A stretch of DNA of 50,463 bases from Haloplanus sp. (lineage in GTDB: Archaea; Halobacteriota; Halobacteria; Halobacteriales; Haloferacaceae), in NCBI RefSeq assembly GCF_028275055.1, contig NZ_JAQCNJ010000056.1:1-50463 (forward strand), read 5' to 3'. Positions 25,306 through 34,301 of this stretch are shown here, in pieces. The position numbers and the translations under genes are program-made. Positions within the stretch are counted from its first letter, which is position 1. Each line of letters starts with the position of its first letter. The notes under the pieces are model-generated. The model had not been told where the DNA came from. It saw only the letters and a program-made list of their open reading frames with translations, and did no database searches.

Positions 25306-25776
25306 TCAGGGCAGATACCGGACGCTCACGACGCTGGGGGCCGAGCGGACAACGACGCGTCCGACGCCGAGACGGGCCGCCCGGGAGCGGAGGCCTGCCT
25401 CGTCTTCGAGAACGTCCGCGACGGCGGCCTCGGTCCCTTCTTCCGAGACGGTGAGAACGTGCATCTCCCCCGTTCCGGCGCGGTCCCGCGTTGTGAGTTC
25501 GCCCACGTCTTGATCGGCCGCCATGTCGTGTTCGAGCGTCGTCGGCGATTCGGCGCTCTCCTCGATGCTGATCACCCACCGCTCGGTCACGTCGACGACC
25601 CGCCACGCAACCTCCAGCGGGGGCTCCGGTTCGACCGTCGCCTCGACGGCCTCGCCGGCTTCGAATCCGGGGTTCTCCGCGAGCGTGTGAACCTGTCCGT
25701 CCGCGACGTCCCTGAGAACGGCCGTGCCGTCGTCCCCGGCCGTCACGAGAAACGTTCCCGTCTTCGCGTCGGTCAT
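25306..25776 (-). CDS. DUF5812-family haloarchaeal protein
   Basis: The 156-residue soluble protein starts MTDAKTGTFLVTAGDDGTAVLRDVADGQVHTL, continues with EATVEPEPPLEVAWRVVDV and ends with GLRSRAARLGVGRVVVR. I recognise this pattern as the haloarchaeal family DUF5812, of unknown function. The N-terminal half looks like a small beta-barrel (OB-like) and the C-terminal half is helical. Located upstream of secF on the same strand with a gap of 85 bp to the secF start, it may share or precede that promoter. Confidence 0.8.
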   Translation of the reverse strand: MTDAKTGTFLVTAGDDGTAVLRDVADGQVHTLAENPGFEAGEAVEATVEPEPPLEVAWRVVDVTERWVISIEESAESPTTLEHDMAADQDVGELTTRDRAGTGEMHVLTVSEEGTEAAVADVLEDEAGLRSRAARLGVGRVVVRSAPSVVSVRYLP

Positions 25777-25821
25777 GGGATGGTGTAGGTAGCCGAGCGG
25801 TTTCGGCGTTTCGTCACGCGG

Positions 25822-26331
25822 TCACCCGGCAACGCGGTGACAGAGCGGGAGCAACGCCGCTGCGATGAGCGGCGGCACGAGCCCCGCCACCTGCGGGAGG
25901 GCGTACAACACCGAGACGACCGGGGCCACCATCCCCGTCGGTGTCGTCTGTTGATCCGGCGGAACGGAGATAACGAGGCCGGTGTACAGTGCGACGATGA
26001 ACAGGTAGCCAGCCGTCGAGAGAACGGCGTCGTACCGGTCGTGTACGGGGTCGTTGCGCCGATGCCGACGCGCCACGAACAGAACGGGTGCGATCAACGG
26101 GACGACGACGAACAGGCCGACGACGGCGAAAAAGGAACGCGAGAGCGTCAGACTCCCGCCACGGCCACCCGTCGTCCCCGCAATGATGCCGATCACCGCG
26201 GCGATGAAAAGGACGCTCGCCGCGGCGGTCAACAGTCCACCCACCAGCACGTACGACCGGCAGAGCCGCGAGTCGGTCGCCCGAAACGCGTAGGGAAAGG
26301 CCCCGAAGACACCACCGTAGTCGTCGGTCAT
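25822..26331 (-). CDS. Four- to five-helix haloarchaeal membrane protein
   Basis: The 169-residue protein has a short N-terminal domain (MTDDYGGVFGAFPYAFRATDSRLCRSY) and about five hydrophobic segments (LVGGLLTAAASVLFIAAVIG, FFAVVGLFVVVPLIAPVLFVA, AGYLFIVALYTGLVIS, VVSVLYALPQV, LVPPLIAAALLPLC). The family is not recognised. The ATG at 26331 directly precedes the conserved-looking start; the open frame extends 51 low-complexity codons upstream. Confidence 0.7.
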   Translation of the reverse strand: MTDDYGGVFGAFPYAFRATDSRLCRSYVLVGGLLTAAASVLFIAAVIGIIAGTTGGRGGSLTLSRSFFAVVGLFVVVPLIAPVLFVARRHRRNDPVHDRYDAVLSTAGYLFIVALYTGLVISVPPDQQTTPTGMVAPVVSVLYALPQVAGLVPPLIAAALLPLCHRVAG

Positions 26332-26434
26332 CGGCGGGTGTAATCGTCGGGGTGAGTTAACGGGTCCGGATCGGATCGGACCGGACCGGGGCGAATCGCT
26401 CCCGTCCGACCCGGTTCGGGACGGACCTGCCTCG

Positions 26435-26929
26435 TCACCGAGCGACGTACGCCGCCGGGTCGTCGTCCACACGCTCGGCGCCACCGAGCAACGTCAGCCA
26501 CCCCAAGAGGTGTGCCACACGCTCGCGCCACACCTCCGTCCACGAGCGGTTCCTGTGGCGCTCCCATGTGGGCACCCGCGTGCGGACGGCCGCGAACGTC
26601 TCGTCGACGGTCAGGGGGGTTTCCGCGGTCCGGAGCGTGTCCGAGAGCGTGTCGGCGGCGAACACGTGGGCTAGGAGTGCCTCGCGACAGCCGTCGACCG
26701 TCGGCTCTCGGTCGGTTCGGCGATACCCGGAGGCGGTTTTCGCGGCGAGTTCGAGCGCCCGAAGAAAGGTGAGCCACGTTCGCGCCGCGTCGCGGCTCGG
26801 GAGGTCGAGGCAGCCGACGAGGCGGGCACAGCAGTCCGCCTCCGAATCGGGGACCAACGGCACCGCCCGCCGAGCGCGTTCGACGGTCTCGAACCCATCG
26901 GGCGGGACGGGGACGGGTTTGAATTTCAC
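26435..26929 (-). CDS. Unknown helical protein coupled to mch
   Basis: The 164-residue mainly helical soluble protein contains SEADCCARLVGCLDLPSRDAARTWLTFLRALELA and VPTWERHRNRSWTEVWRERVAHLLGWL. No known domain. It begins with GTG overlapping the mch stop by 4 nt (GTGA), implying translational coupling to the C1 enzyme. A partner or regulatory role in C1 metabolism is conceivable but has no other support. Confidence 0.7.
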   Translation of the reverse strand: MKFKPVPVPPDGFETVERARRAVPLVPDSEADCCARLVGCLDLPSRDAARTWLTFLRALELAAKTASGYRRTDREPTVDGCREALLAHVFAADTLSDTLRTAETPLTVDETFAAVRTRVPTWERHRNRSWTEVWRERVAHLLGWLTLLGGAERVDDDPAAYVAR

Positions 26930-27858
26930 AGCCCAAAGGACTCGGCCAGCAGGTCGTGGTTCGTCCCGCCCAGCGCGTACGTCGGACCGTCGATGACGTC
27001 GACGGTCACCTGCGCGGGGGCAAACACCGACTCGGGCACCTCATAGAAGTCCCAGCCGGCGTTCTCGAACACCTGTTCGAAGGGCGTATCGTACTCGGCG
27101 GCCGCGGTGGAGGGCACCTCGTCGAACCGATCGAAATCCTCGCGCACCTGGAGATACACCTGCCCGCCGTACGCCAACGAGTCGTTCGTCCGGCCCATCG
27201 CCACCCCTTCGTCGTGGCTCACGGGTGCGACCGGGGCGCTCCCCGCCGCCGACACCACGTCGGTGGGATCGTAGCCGAGCTCGAACAGCCTGAACAACGC
27301 GAGTTCGGGTGCGCGCGCGGCGGCGCTGACGCTCCCGGACATCGACCCCGTGGCGTGTGCCGGCATGAACACGCCGCTCGGTGCGACCCCCGCTCGGTCT
27401 GCAACCTGTTCGGCGGCGTCGTCGCCCGGCAGCGTCGCCGCCTCGACGGCCAGTACGGTAAGATCGAACTCGTCGTAGTACCCAACGGCCTCGAACTCGG
27501 CTTCCTCACCGACGAGCGCTCGAGCGGGCCCGGAGCCGAGACCATCGACCCCGTCGGCAACGAGTTCCCACCCTGCCTTCTGCGAGCAGAGCAGGGCGAG
27601 CGCCGGCTTGTCGGTCGTCAGTTCGACGTGGGGAAAGGGGGTTCCGGCCACCTCGTCCATGCGGGTCTGGATCGTCGCCAGTCCTGCCGTTTGGATCTCC
27701 GCCAGCAACAGCCCTGCCTCGATACCCCCGGCCGCCTCGACGCCGAAATCGAGCACCGTCGCGCCCGATTCGAGCTCCAGCACATCGACGTTGAGTTCGC
27801 CGGCGAAGTCGATCGCCTCGTCGACGAGTTCGACGGCCATCCGGTTGAGACTCTCCAT
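26926..27858 (-). CDS. mch: Methenyl-tetrahydromethanopterin cyclohydrolase-like enzyme
   Basis: The 310-residue Mch catalyses reversible hydrolysis of the methenyl carrier to the N5-formyl form in archaeal C1 metabolism. The N-terminal MESLNRMAVELVDEAIDFA, the SGATVLDFGVEAAGGIEAGLLLAEI stretch, GLGSGPARAL, GVFMPAHATGSMSGSVSAAARAPELALFRLFELGY and the C-terminal FAPAQVTVDVIDGPTYALGG match the family along its full length. Haloarchaea are thought to use a folate rather than H4MPT, so the physiological carrier is uncertain. A TATA-like box (ATTTAACC) about 30 nt upstream of the ATG supports the start. It forms an operon with the 26435 gene. Confidence 0.93.
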   Translation of the reverse strand: MESLNRMAVELVDEAIDFAGELNVDVLELESGATVLDFGVEAAGGIEAGLLLAEIQTAGLATIQTRMDEVAGTPFPHVELTTDKPALALLCSQKAGWELVADGVDGLGSGPARALVGEEAEFEAVGYYDEFDLTVLAVEAATLPGDDAAEQVADRAGVAPSGVFMPAHATGSMSGSVSAAARAPELALFRLFELGYDPTDVVSAAGSAPVAPVSHDEGVAMGRTNDSLAYGGQVYLQVREDFDRFDEVPSTAAAEYDTPFEQVFENAGWDFYEVPESVFAPAQVTVDVIDGPTYALGGTNHDLLAESFGL

Positions 27859-28192
27859 GCGGGCGAGTTGGTTGCTTTCGGTTAAATGGGTTGTCGGTGC
27901 CGGCCCGACGCCGGAGCCTGCCCGAGGTGGTGTACGGACGGTCGGTTTCGGCTCTCGAATCCGCCAGACGAAACAATATGGTCGTGATTAAGGTGTTGCA
28001 TCGCCACCACACACGACATTTTACGAACGAACGACTACGCAACCTTTTTGACCGCATGGGGACCAGTGGTATCCGAATTCAAAGTTCAATTCGAGTATGT
28101 TACGCCATGATTCTGAACAAAACGGAACAAAACTCCGGTGACGGTGTCCCGATGGTAGTATCGATACCCGCGGCCGGTCGGTGGTGGGAGTC
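27859..28192. promoter_or_regulatory. Divergent AT-rich control region of mch and nasA
   Basis: 334 bp separate mch and nasA. Near mch there is a TATA-like CATTTAACC (minus). The stretch 27965-28140 is markedly AT-richer than the surroundings, with CGAACGAACG, CAAAGTTCAATTCGAG and ACAAAACGGAACAAAAC. A TATA-like TAGTATCGATA at 28157-28167 lies about 30 nt before the nasA GTG. I see no gene here. Confidence 0.45.
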
Positions 28193-30304
28193 GTGACCGA
28201 CCCCGTTCCGACGACGTGTATGCGGTGTGCCGTCGGCTGTGGACTGATCCAGCGCGGCGTCGACATCGGGTACGGCATCGACACGGTCCGAGGAAACGCG
28301 AACCACCCGGTCAACCACGGGATGGCGTGTTCCCGCGGCGTCAGCGAGACGGCCGACCCGGACGGCGAGTGGCTCACCCGCCCGCTCGTCCGACGGGACG
28401 GCGAGTTGATGAAGACCACGTGGGACACGGCGCTGTTCGAAGCACGCCGCGGGCTTGCGGCCGCGATGGCCGACGACCCCGGCGGGGTGGCGGTGTTGGG
28501 GAGTGGCCAACAGACCAACGAGGCCGCCTACGCGCTGGGAAAACTCGCCCGCGGCGGGATCGGCACCCGATACTACGACGCCAACACGACCCTGTGTATG
28601 GCGAGTGCGGTGACCGCCTACTACGACGCCTTCGGGAGCGACGCGCCGCCGCCGACCTACGAGGATATCCCCGAGGCGACGGGTCACGTCGTCTGGGGGG
28701 CGAACCCGTCGGTCGCCCACCCCGTGATGTGGCGGTGGATCACCGACAGCGCGGCCGACGGCGACCTGATCGTCGTTGATCCGGTGCGGACGGAGACGGC
28801 CGAGGCCGCCGACCACCACGTCGCTGTCGACCCTGGCGGCGACCTCACCCTCGCCCGCGCGGTTCTCGCCCACGTCGTCGAGACGGGCCGTGTCGACGAG
28901 GCGTTCGTCGCCGAGGCGACGACCGGTTTCGACGACCTGTGTGCCTCGCTCCCCGACCCCGCTGTGGCCGCCGACCGGGCTGGCGTCGCGATGAACGATG
29001 TCGAGCGAATCGCGGCAATCCTCGACGACGACACGCTGATCTACTGGGGGATGGGTATCAACCAGAGCGTTCAGGGGGCCGACACCGCCGGTGCGCTGAT
29101 CGATTGCTGTCTCGCCACCGGAAACCTGGGGCCAGGGAGCGGTCCCTTCTCACTCACCGGGCAGGCGAACTCGATGGGAACCCGCGTCTGTTCCTCGAAA
29201 GGGACGTGGCCGGGCCACCGCGACTTCGACGACCCAGCGGAGCGTGCCGTCGTCGCCGACGCGTGGGAGGTGCCCGTCGACCGCCTCCCGGACGACACCG
29301 GGCCGGGACCGGTCGGGGTCGTCGACGCCATCGACTCCGGCCCCGTCGAGGCGGTGTACGCCGTCGCCACCAACCCCGTCGCCGGGATGCCCGACGCCAC
29401 GGCGGTAGCCGACCGTCTCGCCGATGCCTTTCTCGTCGTGCAGGACGCCTTCCGGACCGAGACGGTCGAACACGCCGACGTGGTTCTCCCGGCGGCGACG
29501 TGGGGCGAGTCCGACGGCACCGCCATCAACATGGAGCGAACCGTCTCTCGGGTCCGCCCCGCGAGCGACCTCCCCCGTGGCGTCCGCACCGATCTCGACA
29601 TCATCCGCTCGCTCGGCGGGGTCCTTGTCGAGGACCTCTTCGACGGACCGACCGACCCCGCGGCCGTGTTCGACGAGTTCGCCGCGCTCACCGCGGGCAC
29701 GGATGCCGACTGCTCGGGCATCAGCCACGACCGACTCGACGAGGAACTCGCGGTTCGGTGGCCCGCGCCCGACGCCGAGACGAGCGCCGGATACCGGTAC
29801 ACCGACGACGGCGACGACTGGTCGTTTCCCACCCCCTCGGGCCGGGCACGGTTCACGGCCCGAAAGGGACGGGCGCTCCCCGAACCCCCCGACGAGTCCT
29901 ACCCGCTGACGCTGACGACGGCCCGCGAGGCCGACGGGTACAACACCGGCGTTCGCTCGCGTGACTCCCCCGACGACCCGGGACCGCTCGTGGGTCGGGT
30001 CCACCCCGACACGCTTGCCGACCACGACGACGCCGTCGAACCCAACGAGGCCGACGAACTCCACGCCACGGTCGAGTCGCGCCGCGGGCGGGCCGTTGCC
30101 CGACTCACGCCGGACGACGCCATCCCTACGGGGATGGTGTGGCTCCCGATCCACCACCCCGCGACAAACGAACTCACGCATCCGGCAACCGACCCCCGGT
30201 CCGACGAACCGAATCTGAAACAGTGTGCGGTCCGTCTCGTCTCGCCGGCGTCGGAGTCGGTGACACCCGTCTTCGAGCGCGAACGGCCGCCACAACACCC
30301 GTAA
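28193..30304 (+). CDS. nasA: Assimilatory nitrate reductase, molybdopterin subunit
   Basis: The 703-residue molybdopterin oxidoreductase reduces nitrate to nitrite, with electrons probably from ferredoxin in haloarchaea. The N-terminal 4Fe-4S site is TCMRCAVGCG, with the fourth Cys in HGMACSRGVSE. The Mo-bis-MGD domain contains ANTTLCMASAVTAYYDAFGSD, YWGMGINQSVQG, GNLGPGSGPFSLTGQANSMG (a NasA/NarB-like signature) and HADVVLPAATWGESDGT. A C-terminal dinucleotide-binding domain contains LTLTTAREADGYNTG. No signal peptide is present, as expected for the cytoplasmic assimilatory enzyme. The GTG at 28193 (VTDPVPTTCMRC) is favoured over the GTG at 28181 by length of the N-terminus. Convergent with the thiamine-binding and transporter genes. 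Confidence 0.92.
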   Translation: MTDPVPTTCMRCAVGCGLIQRGVDIGYGIDTVRGNANHPVNHGMACSRGVSETADPDGEWLTRPLVRRDGELMKTTWDTALFEARRGLAAAMADDPGGVAVLGSGQQTNEAAYALGKLARGGIGTRYYDANTTLCMASAVTAYYDAFGSDAPPPTYEDIPEATGHVVWGANPSVAHPVMWRWITDSAADGDLIVVDPVRTETAEAADHHVAVDPGGDLTLARAVLAHVVETGRVDEAFVAEATTGFDDLCASLPDPAVAADRAGVAMNDVERIAAILDDDTLIYWGMGINQSVQGADTAGALIDCCLATGNLGPGSGPFSLTGQANSMGTRVCSSKGTWPGHRDFDDPAERAVVADAWEVPVDRLPDDTGPGPVGVVDAIDSGPVEAVYAVATNPVAGMPDATAVADRLADAFLVVQDAFRTETVEHADVVLPAATWGESDGTAINMERTVSRVRPASDLPRGVRTDLDIIRSLGGVLVEDLFDGPTDPAAVFDEFAALTAGTDADCSGISHDRLDEELAVRWPAPDAETSAGYRYTDDGDDWSFPTPSGRARFTARKGRALPEPPDESYPLTLTTAREADGYNTGVRSRDSPDDPGPLVGRVHPDTLADHDDAVEPNEADELHATVESRRGRAVARLTPDDAIPTGMVWLPIHHPATNELTHPATDPRSDEPNLKQCAVRLVSPASESVTPVFERERPPQHP

Positions 30305-30317
30305 GGCCGTCGCCCCG

Positions 30318-30638
30318 TCACGTCCCGTCGCGTGACCCCCGCGCCGGCCGTCCCAGTGCCGCCTCGACGTTCTCGACTTTCGACCGCGCGGACGTGTCGC
30401 TCGCCCGCTTGTCGTCGATTTTCAGCACCGTACTCACGCGGTCGCCGTCGACCGCCCGGTGGGCGGCCTCACAGGCGTCGAACAACGTCCCCACGTCGTC
30501 GGCCTCGATCACCGTCCCCATGGGGTTTGTCTCGTACTCCACGTCAAAAGAGTCGAGCGCCGCGACCGCATCCGCGACGTCCTCGGCCATGCTTCCCGAC
30601 CGCACCGGTGCGACGCTCAGGAGTGCAACGACGGTCAT
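30318..30638 (-). CDS. MTH1187/YkoF-type thiamine-binding protein
   Basis: The 106-residue ferredoxin-like-fold protein of the UPF0045/MTH1187 family has ALLSVAPVRSGSMAEDVADAVAALD, YETNPMGTVIEADDV and VSTVLKIDDKRA. Members bind thiamine or related pyrimidines and often form tetramers; a transport-related or buffering role is suspected. It lies between nasA and the transporter gene, 54 bp downstream of the latter on the same strand, so it could be co-transcribed with it, although no thiamine-nitrate link is known to me. Confidence 0.85.
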   Translation of the reverse strand: MTVVALLSVAPVRSGSMAEDVADAVAALDSFDVEYETNPMGTVIEADDVGTLFDACEAAHRAVDGDRVSTVLKIDDKRASDTSARSKVENVEAALGRPARGSRDGT

Positions 30639-30692
30639 GCCCGTCGATACGGCGCCGACGGAAATGTGGATTGCGCCCCGAACGCGCCGGTG

Positions 30693-32015
30693 TCAGTCGT
30701 CGTCGCTGGCGACCGCCCCGGGCGCCGGTGAGGAACCGACGATCCCCGCCTCGTTTGCGACGCGTGCAATCCTGGGTTGGAACACCCACGCGGCCAACAA
30801 CACGATCGGTATCATCGACATCGCGACGATGGAGTAGCCCAGGTGGAGGTTCGCGAGAAACGGCGCGGCGTACACGAGCGGATAGATGATGCCGCCCACG
30901 GTGCCGACGCCACCGACGACACCCGCGACCGACCCGGAACTGTCCGGGAACATCGCAGGCACCTGTGCGAAGATCGCACCCTCGGAGAACGCACAGCCCA
31001 TCCCGACGAGAAAGCCGGCCGCGACGGCCACCAGCACCCGTCCCGAGAGTCCGGCGAGTGTCATCCCGAACATCGTCAGAACCACGAAACACAGCGAGAC
31101 AAACGTCCACTGCTCGCGGTAGCGACCGGTGAAGATCGGGAGGATGTTCCGTTCGTTGCGGGCCAACACGTCGCTGACGTAGCCGCCGATGGGGCGCAAC
31201 AGTCCGGCCGCGACCGAAAACGTCGCCGCGAAGGTGCTGGCGAGAACAAGGCTCTCCGTGTTGAATCCCTCGCGGTAGTAGGTTGCGAGCCACCCGTTCA
31301 TCGACAGTTCGAGTCCGAAGGTCATCACGTACGCAAGCGCAAGAACGATCGTTCCGTACCGGGTCGCGGTGTGGAACCAGCCCTTGAAGCTAGCGCTTTC
31401 CTTTGTCGCCTGCCGTTTGTCCTCGGTTTTGGCGGCTTCACCGAGGGCGTAGTACACTATCGCGAGGCCGATGGACACGACGCCGGTGTAGAAGAACGCC
31501 GCCCGCCAGTTCGTCGAGAACAACGGACCGTTCCACCCCGTGGGAAAGACCCGGGGCAGAATGAGTGCCCCGCCGGCGGCCCCGGCGTTTCCGATTCCGG
31601 CGTAGATTCCTTCCGCGGTCCCCAGTTCGTCCTCCTCGAACCACTCCGAGACGTGTTGGATCCCGATAACGAACGTGATGCCGGCGGTGGCGACGATCAG
31701 CCGTTCGATAAAGAAGACGGTGTAGCTCTGGGCGAACGCCGACGCCATCGAGAACACCCCGACGTACGCGAGTACGATGGCGAACACCGCCGGCGCGCCG
31801 AACTTATCCGAGAGCCACCCGGTCAGAATGCGGCCGAACGGCGCCAACCAGATGGCGGCACTCGCCAACACCCCGATTTCGGCCAGTTGGAGGCCGAACT
31901 CTTCGGCCATCGGCCCTGTAAAAGGCGCAAAGGAAAACCAGATCAGAAACGAGAAATTGAATCCTATGGTCGCCAACACTAACGTCCGGTATTTGGTCAT
32001 CCGGACGAGGCTCAT
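30693..32015 (-). CDS. narK: NarK-type nitrate/nitrite transporter (MFS)
   Basis: The 440-residue major facilitator protein has about 12 membrane segments. Family features: [26 protein letters not shown] at helix 1, [18 protein letters not shown] (loop 2-3 motif), the nitrate-signature-like [19 protein letters not shown] in helix 5, and a related second signature [19 protein letters not shown] in helix 11. It should import nitrate (or exchange nitrite) for the nearby reductase. The ATG at 32015 follows an AT-rich upstream region with a TATA-like CAGTAAACG about 30 nt away. It is convergent with nasA, so the two are separately promoted. No nirA or mobA gene is adjacent. Confidence 0.92.
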   Translation of the reverse strand: MSLVRMTKYRTLVLATIGFNFSFLIWFSFAPFTGPMAEEFGLQLAEIGVLASAAIWLAPFGRILTGWLSDKFGAPAVFAIVLAYVGVFSMASAFAQSYTVFFIERLIVATAGITFVIGIQHVSEWFEEDELGTAEGIYAGIGNAGAAGGALILPRVFPTGWNGPLFSTNWRAAFFYTGVVSIGLAIVYYALGEAAKTEDKRQATKESASFKGWFHTATRYGTIVLALAYVMTFGLELSMNGWLATYYREGFNTESLVLASTFAATFSVAAGLLRPIGGYVSDVLARNERNILPIFTGRYREQWTFVSLCFVVLTMFGMTLAGLSGRVLVAVAAGFLVGMGCAFSEGAIFAQVPAMFPDSSGSVAGVVGGVGTVGGIIYPLVYAAPFLANLHLGYSIVAMSMIPIVLLAAWVFQPRIARVANEAGIVGSSPAPGAVASDDD

Positions 32016-32390
32016 GGGTCCACCTCGCAGGTTGAAAAACGTTTACTGATATGGGAATTATCGGACTCTACGTCAATTTTTTGCGTCAAATAGTGGATGT
32101 TGGTCCATATTCGATTCGGCCGACGAGCGGGTTATACATAAATGTGTTCGTTTACAAACACTCGCAAAAACAAAAATAGGTGAACAATCATCCGATATAC
32201 AGTCGAATATATTGTCATTAAGGCTGTTTATCGTGGCGACATCAACGTTGTCTGAATATCCAACTCGCAACTTCGAGCTTTACCTCGACCGGCCGGTCGC
32301 GCGTCCCGACCCCGTTCACCGAGGCATCTTGTAGCCGTACCGGCCGCCGCCGACCACGGGTTCATTACCGGGCGTGTACAATCCACCATC
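32016..32390. promoter_or_regulatory. AT-rich control region upstream of narK
   Basis: 375 bp without a gene. The stretch 32035-32235 is strongly AT-rich against the local background. It holds an inverted repeat GTGTT(N8)AACAC at 32144-32161, the direct repeat CGTCAA(N8)CGTCAA around 32072-32091, several A-tracts, and ATTAAGG at 32217-32223, a heptamer also present upstream of nasA at 27987-27993. A weak TATA-like element (CATTAC, about 32363) precedes the divergent DUF5817 gene. Confidence 0.5.
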
Positions 32391-32930
32391 ATGTACGCGG
32401 TGGTCGGCTGCACCGACTGTGGGGGGTTGTGGCTAGTTTCTGACCCGGATGCGGCGGACACGGCGACCTGTCCGACCTGTGGGACCCGACACCGGACGGC
32501 GCGGCTCAAGCGGTTGTTTACCGCTGTGGATCGTGAGGCCGCCCGCGAGGCGCGCGCCGCGATGCTCGCCGAACGTGCCGGTGCGACCGACGCCTTCGAG
32601 TCGACGCCCTCCGTGGCGGCGTCCGAGCGAGCGGTCGACGATCCGGTTGTCGACGACCGGGAGTATCTGGACGCGGCCGGTGTTGACGCCGATGCCGTCG
32701 CCGAGGCAGGGAAGCGCACGTCGCGAGGATCGGGGACTCGCTCGGGCGGTGGTAGCCGGCCGGACATCGTCCGCGAGGCCATCCGAACCCTCGACGACCC
32801 CGACGAGGCGGCTGTGGTGGCGTACGCGACAGATCGGGGCGTGCCTGCCGACGCCGCCGCCGACCTTCTCGACCGCCTCGTCCGTCGTGGCGAGGCCACC
32901 GAGAACGACGGCACCTACCGGCTCCTGTGA
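32391..32930 (+). CDS. DUF5817-family zinc-ribbon/winged-helix protein
   Basis: The 179-residue protein has an N-terminal zinc ribbon, VVGCTDCGGLWLV with TCPTCGTRH (two CxxC knuckles), then RLKRLFTAVDREAAREARAAMLA. An acidic linker and a C-terminal helical domain follow, IVREAIRTLDDPDEAAVVAYATDRGV to LLDRLVRRGEATENDGTYRLL, which resembles a winged-helix. I recognise the haloarchaeal DUF5817 pattern. A nucleic-acid-binding role is inferred from the architecture. The stop abuts the convergent hmgA stop with no gap. Confidence 0.85.
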   Translation: MYAVVGCTDCGGLWLVSDPDAADTATCPTCGTRHRTARLKRLFTAVDREAAREARAAMLAERAGATDAFESTPSVAASERAVDDPVVDDREYLDAAGVDADAVAEAGKRTSRGSGTRSGGGSRPDIVREAIRTLDDPDEAAVVAYATDRGVPADAAADLLDRLVRRGEATENDGTYRLL

Positions 32931-34148
32931 CTACCGTCCGAGCGACTCGTGGGCGGAGGAGAGGTGACGGGAGCCAAGCGCCGCGAGCAGGGAGAGTTCG
33001 CCTGCCAGCGCGCCGGCCGCCACACACTCCGCGAGCGCGTCGGCGTTCGACCCCGGCGGGTCGCCGCCGCCGGCAACGCCGAGGAGGTCGATCGCTTCGG
33101 CCTGTGTGGGGAGCTTTGTTCCGCCGCCGACCGTCCCGACCTCCAGACTCGCGAGCGAGACGCTGACGTACAGATCACCGCCGCGCGTCTCGGCCGTCGT
33201 GATAGCGTTGGACCCTTCGACGACCTGTGCCGCGTCCTGTCCCGTGGCGAGAAAGGTCGCCGCGACGACGTTCGCAACGTGGGCGTTGAACCCCAAACTC
33301 CCCGCCTTGGCGCTGCCCACCAGATTCTTTCGCGTATTCACCTCCGCGACCGCCTCCGGCGTCGTGTGGAGATGCTCCTCGACCACCTCACGGGGGATCG
33401 ACACGTCGGCCGTGACGCTCCGCCCCCGCCCCTCGACGGCGTTGATCGCCGCGGGCTTTTTGTCCGAGCACAGGTTGCCCGAGAGAGCGACCAGCGCCGC
33501 CGGCGTCTCCGTTTCGACCACCTCCGCGGCCGCCCGGGTCGCGATGGTGACCATATTCATCCCCATCGCGTCCTTCGTATCGAACCGGAACCGGATAAAA
33601 ACGGAGTCGCCGACGACGTAAGCCGTCACGTCGTCGAGTTTGCCGTGGTTCGTCGTCGCCTCGGCGGCCTCGCGGAGGCGGTCCTCGTTGTCCCGGACCC
33701 ACCCGGCGAGGGCCTCGGCCTCGGCCACGTCCGTGACCCGGAAGACGGGCGCACGCGTCATCCCCGATTTCGTGACACGGGCGGTCGCACCGCCGGCGGC
33801 GTCGATCACGGAACACCCGCGGTTGACACTCGCCACGAGCGCACCCTCGGTCGTCGCCATCGGGAGATACCGCTCGCCGTCGACCGCGCCGCCGTGGACG
33901 GTCACCGGTCCGACGACGCCCATCGGCACCTGTGCCGTCCCGATCATGTTCTCGATGTTGGCGTCGGCGCGGTCGGCGGGGAAGCCGTATGAGCCGATCA
34001 CATCCAGATCGACGCCGGTTTCGGACGCGACCAGACGCCGCCGGGCGGTCGCCGCCGTGTCGGCGTCGGCGTGGTCTTCGAGTTCGTGGAGCCGGATGTC
34101 GCCGTCGCGGACCCGGTCGACGAGGGTGTTCGCGTCGGTGTCACTCAT
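32931..34148 (-). CDS. hmgA: Hydroxymethylglutaryl-CoA reductase (NADPH)
   Basis: The 405-residue class I HMG-CoA reductase makes mevalonate for archaeal isoprenoid lipids; it is the target of statins in haloarchaea. Visible motifs: ENMIGTAQVPMGVVGPV, MATTEGALVASVNRGC (catalytic Glu), DAMGMNMVTIATRAA (catalytic Asp), NLCSDKKPAAIN (catalytic Lys), NAHVANVVAATFLATGQD, and the C-terminal SAHESLGR with the catalytic His. There is no membrane anchor, as in other archaeal enzymes. Starts with ATG at 34148, with a TATA-like CGCTTAGG about 30 nt upstream. Full length. Confidence 0.97.
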   Translation of the reverse strand: MSDTDANTLVDRVRDGDIRLHELEDHADADTAATARRRLVASETGVDLDVIGSYGFPADRADANIENMIGTAQVPMGVVGPVTVHGGAVDGERYLPMATTEGALVASVNRGCSVIDAAGGATARVTKSGMTRAPVFRVTDVAEAEALAGWVRDNEDRLREAAEATTNHGKLDDVTAYVVGDSVFIRFRFDTKDAMGMNMVTIATRAAAEVVETETPAALVALSGNLCSDKKPAAINAVEGRGRSVTADVSIPREVVEEHLHTTPEAVAEVNTRKNLVGSAKAGSLGFNAHVANVVAATFLATGQDAAQVVEGSNAITTAETRGGDLYVSVSLASLEVGTVGGGTKLPTQAEAIDLLGVAGGGDPPGSNADALAECVAAGALAGELSLLAALGSRHLSSAHESLGR

Positions 34149-34301
34149 GACTCATCGGTGGTCGTCCCCGCGCCTAAGCGTTACCGTTGTCCCGTGGGTC
34201 GTGTGCCGATCCGGTCACCCGGGTAGTCGGATGTAACCGATCCCCGGCTTTATCGGAATCCTCGGCTGTCGGTCGACCGGCCGTGCCGATACTGGCCGCC
34301 G

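Noticed and set aside
27891-28196. 101-codon plus frame between mch and nasA
   Set aside because: It spans the AT-rich control region, has atypical composition and no recognisable domain.
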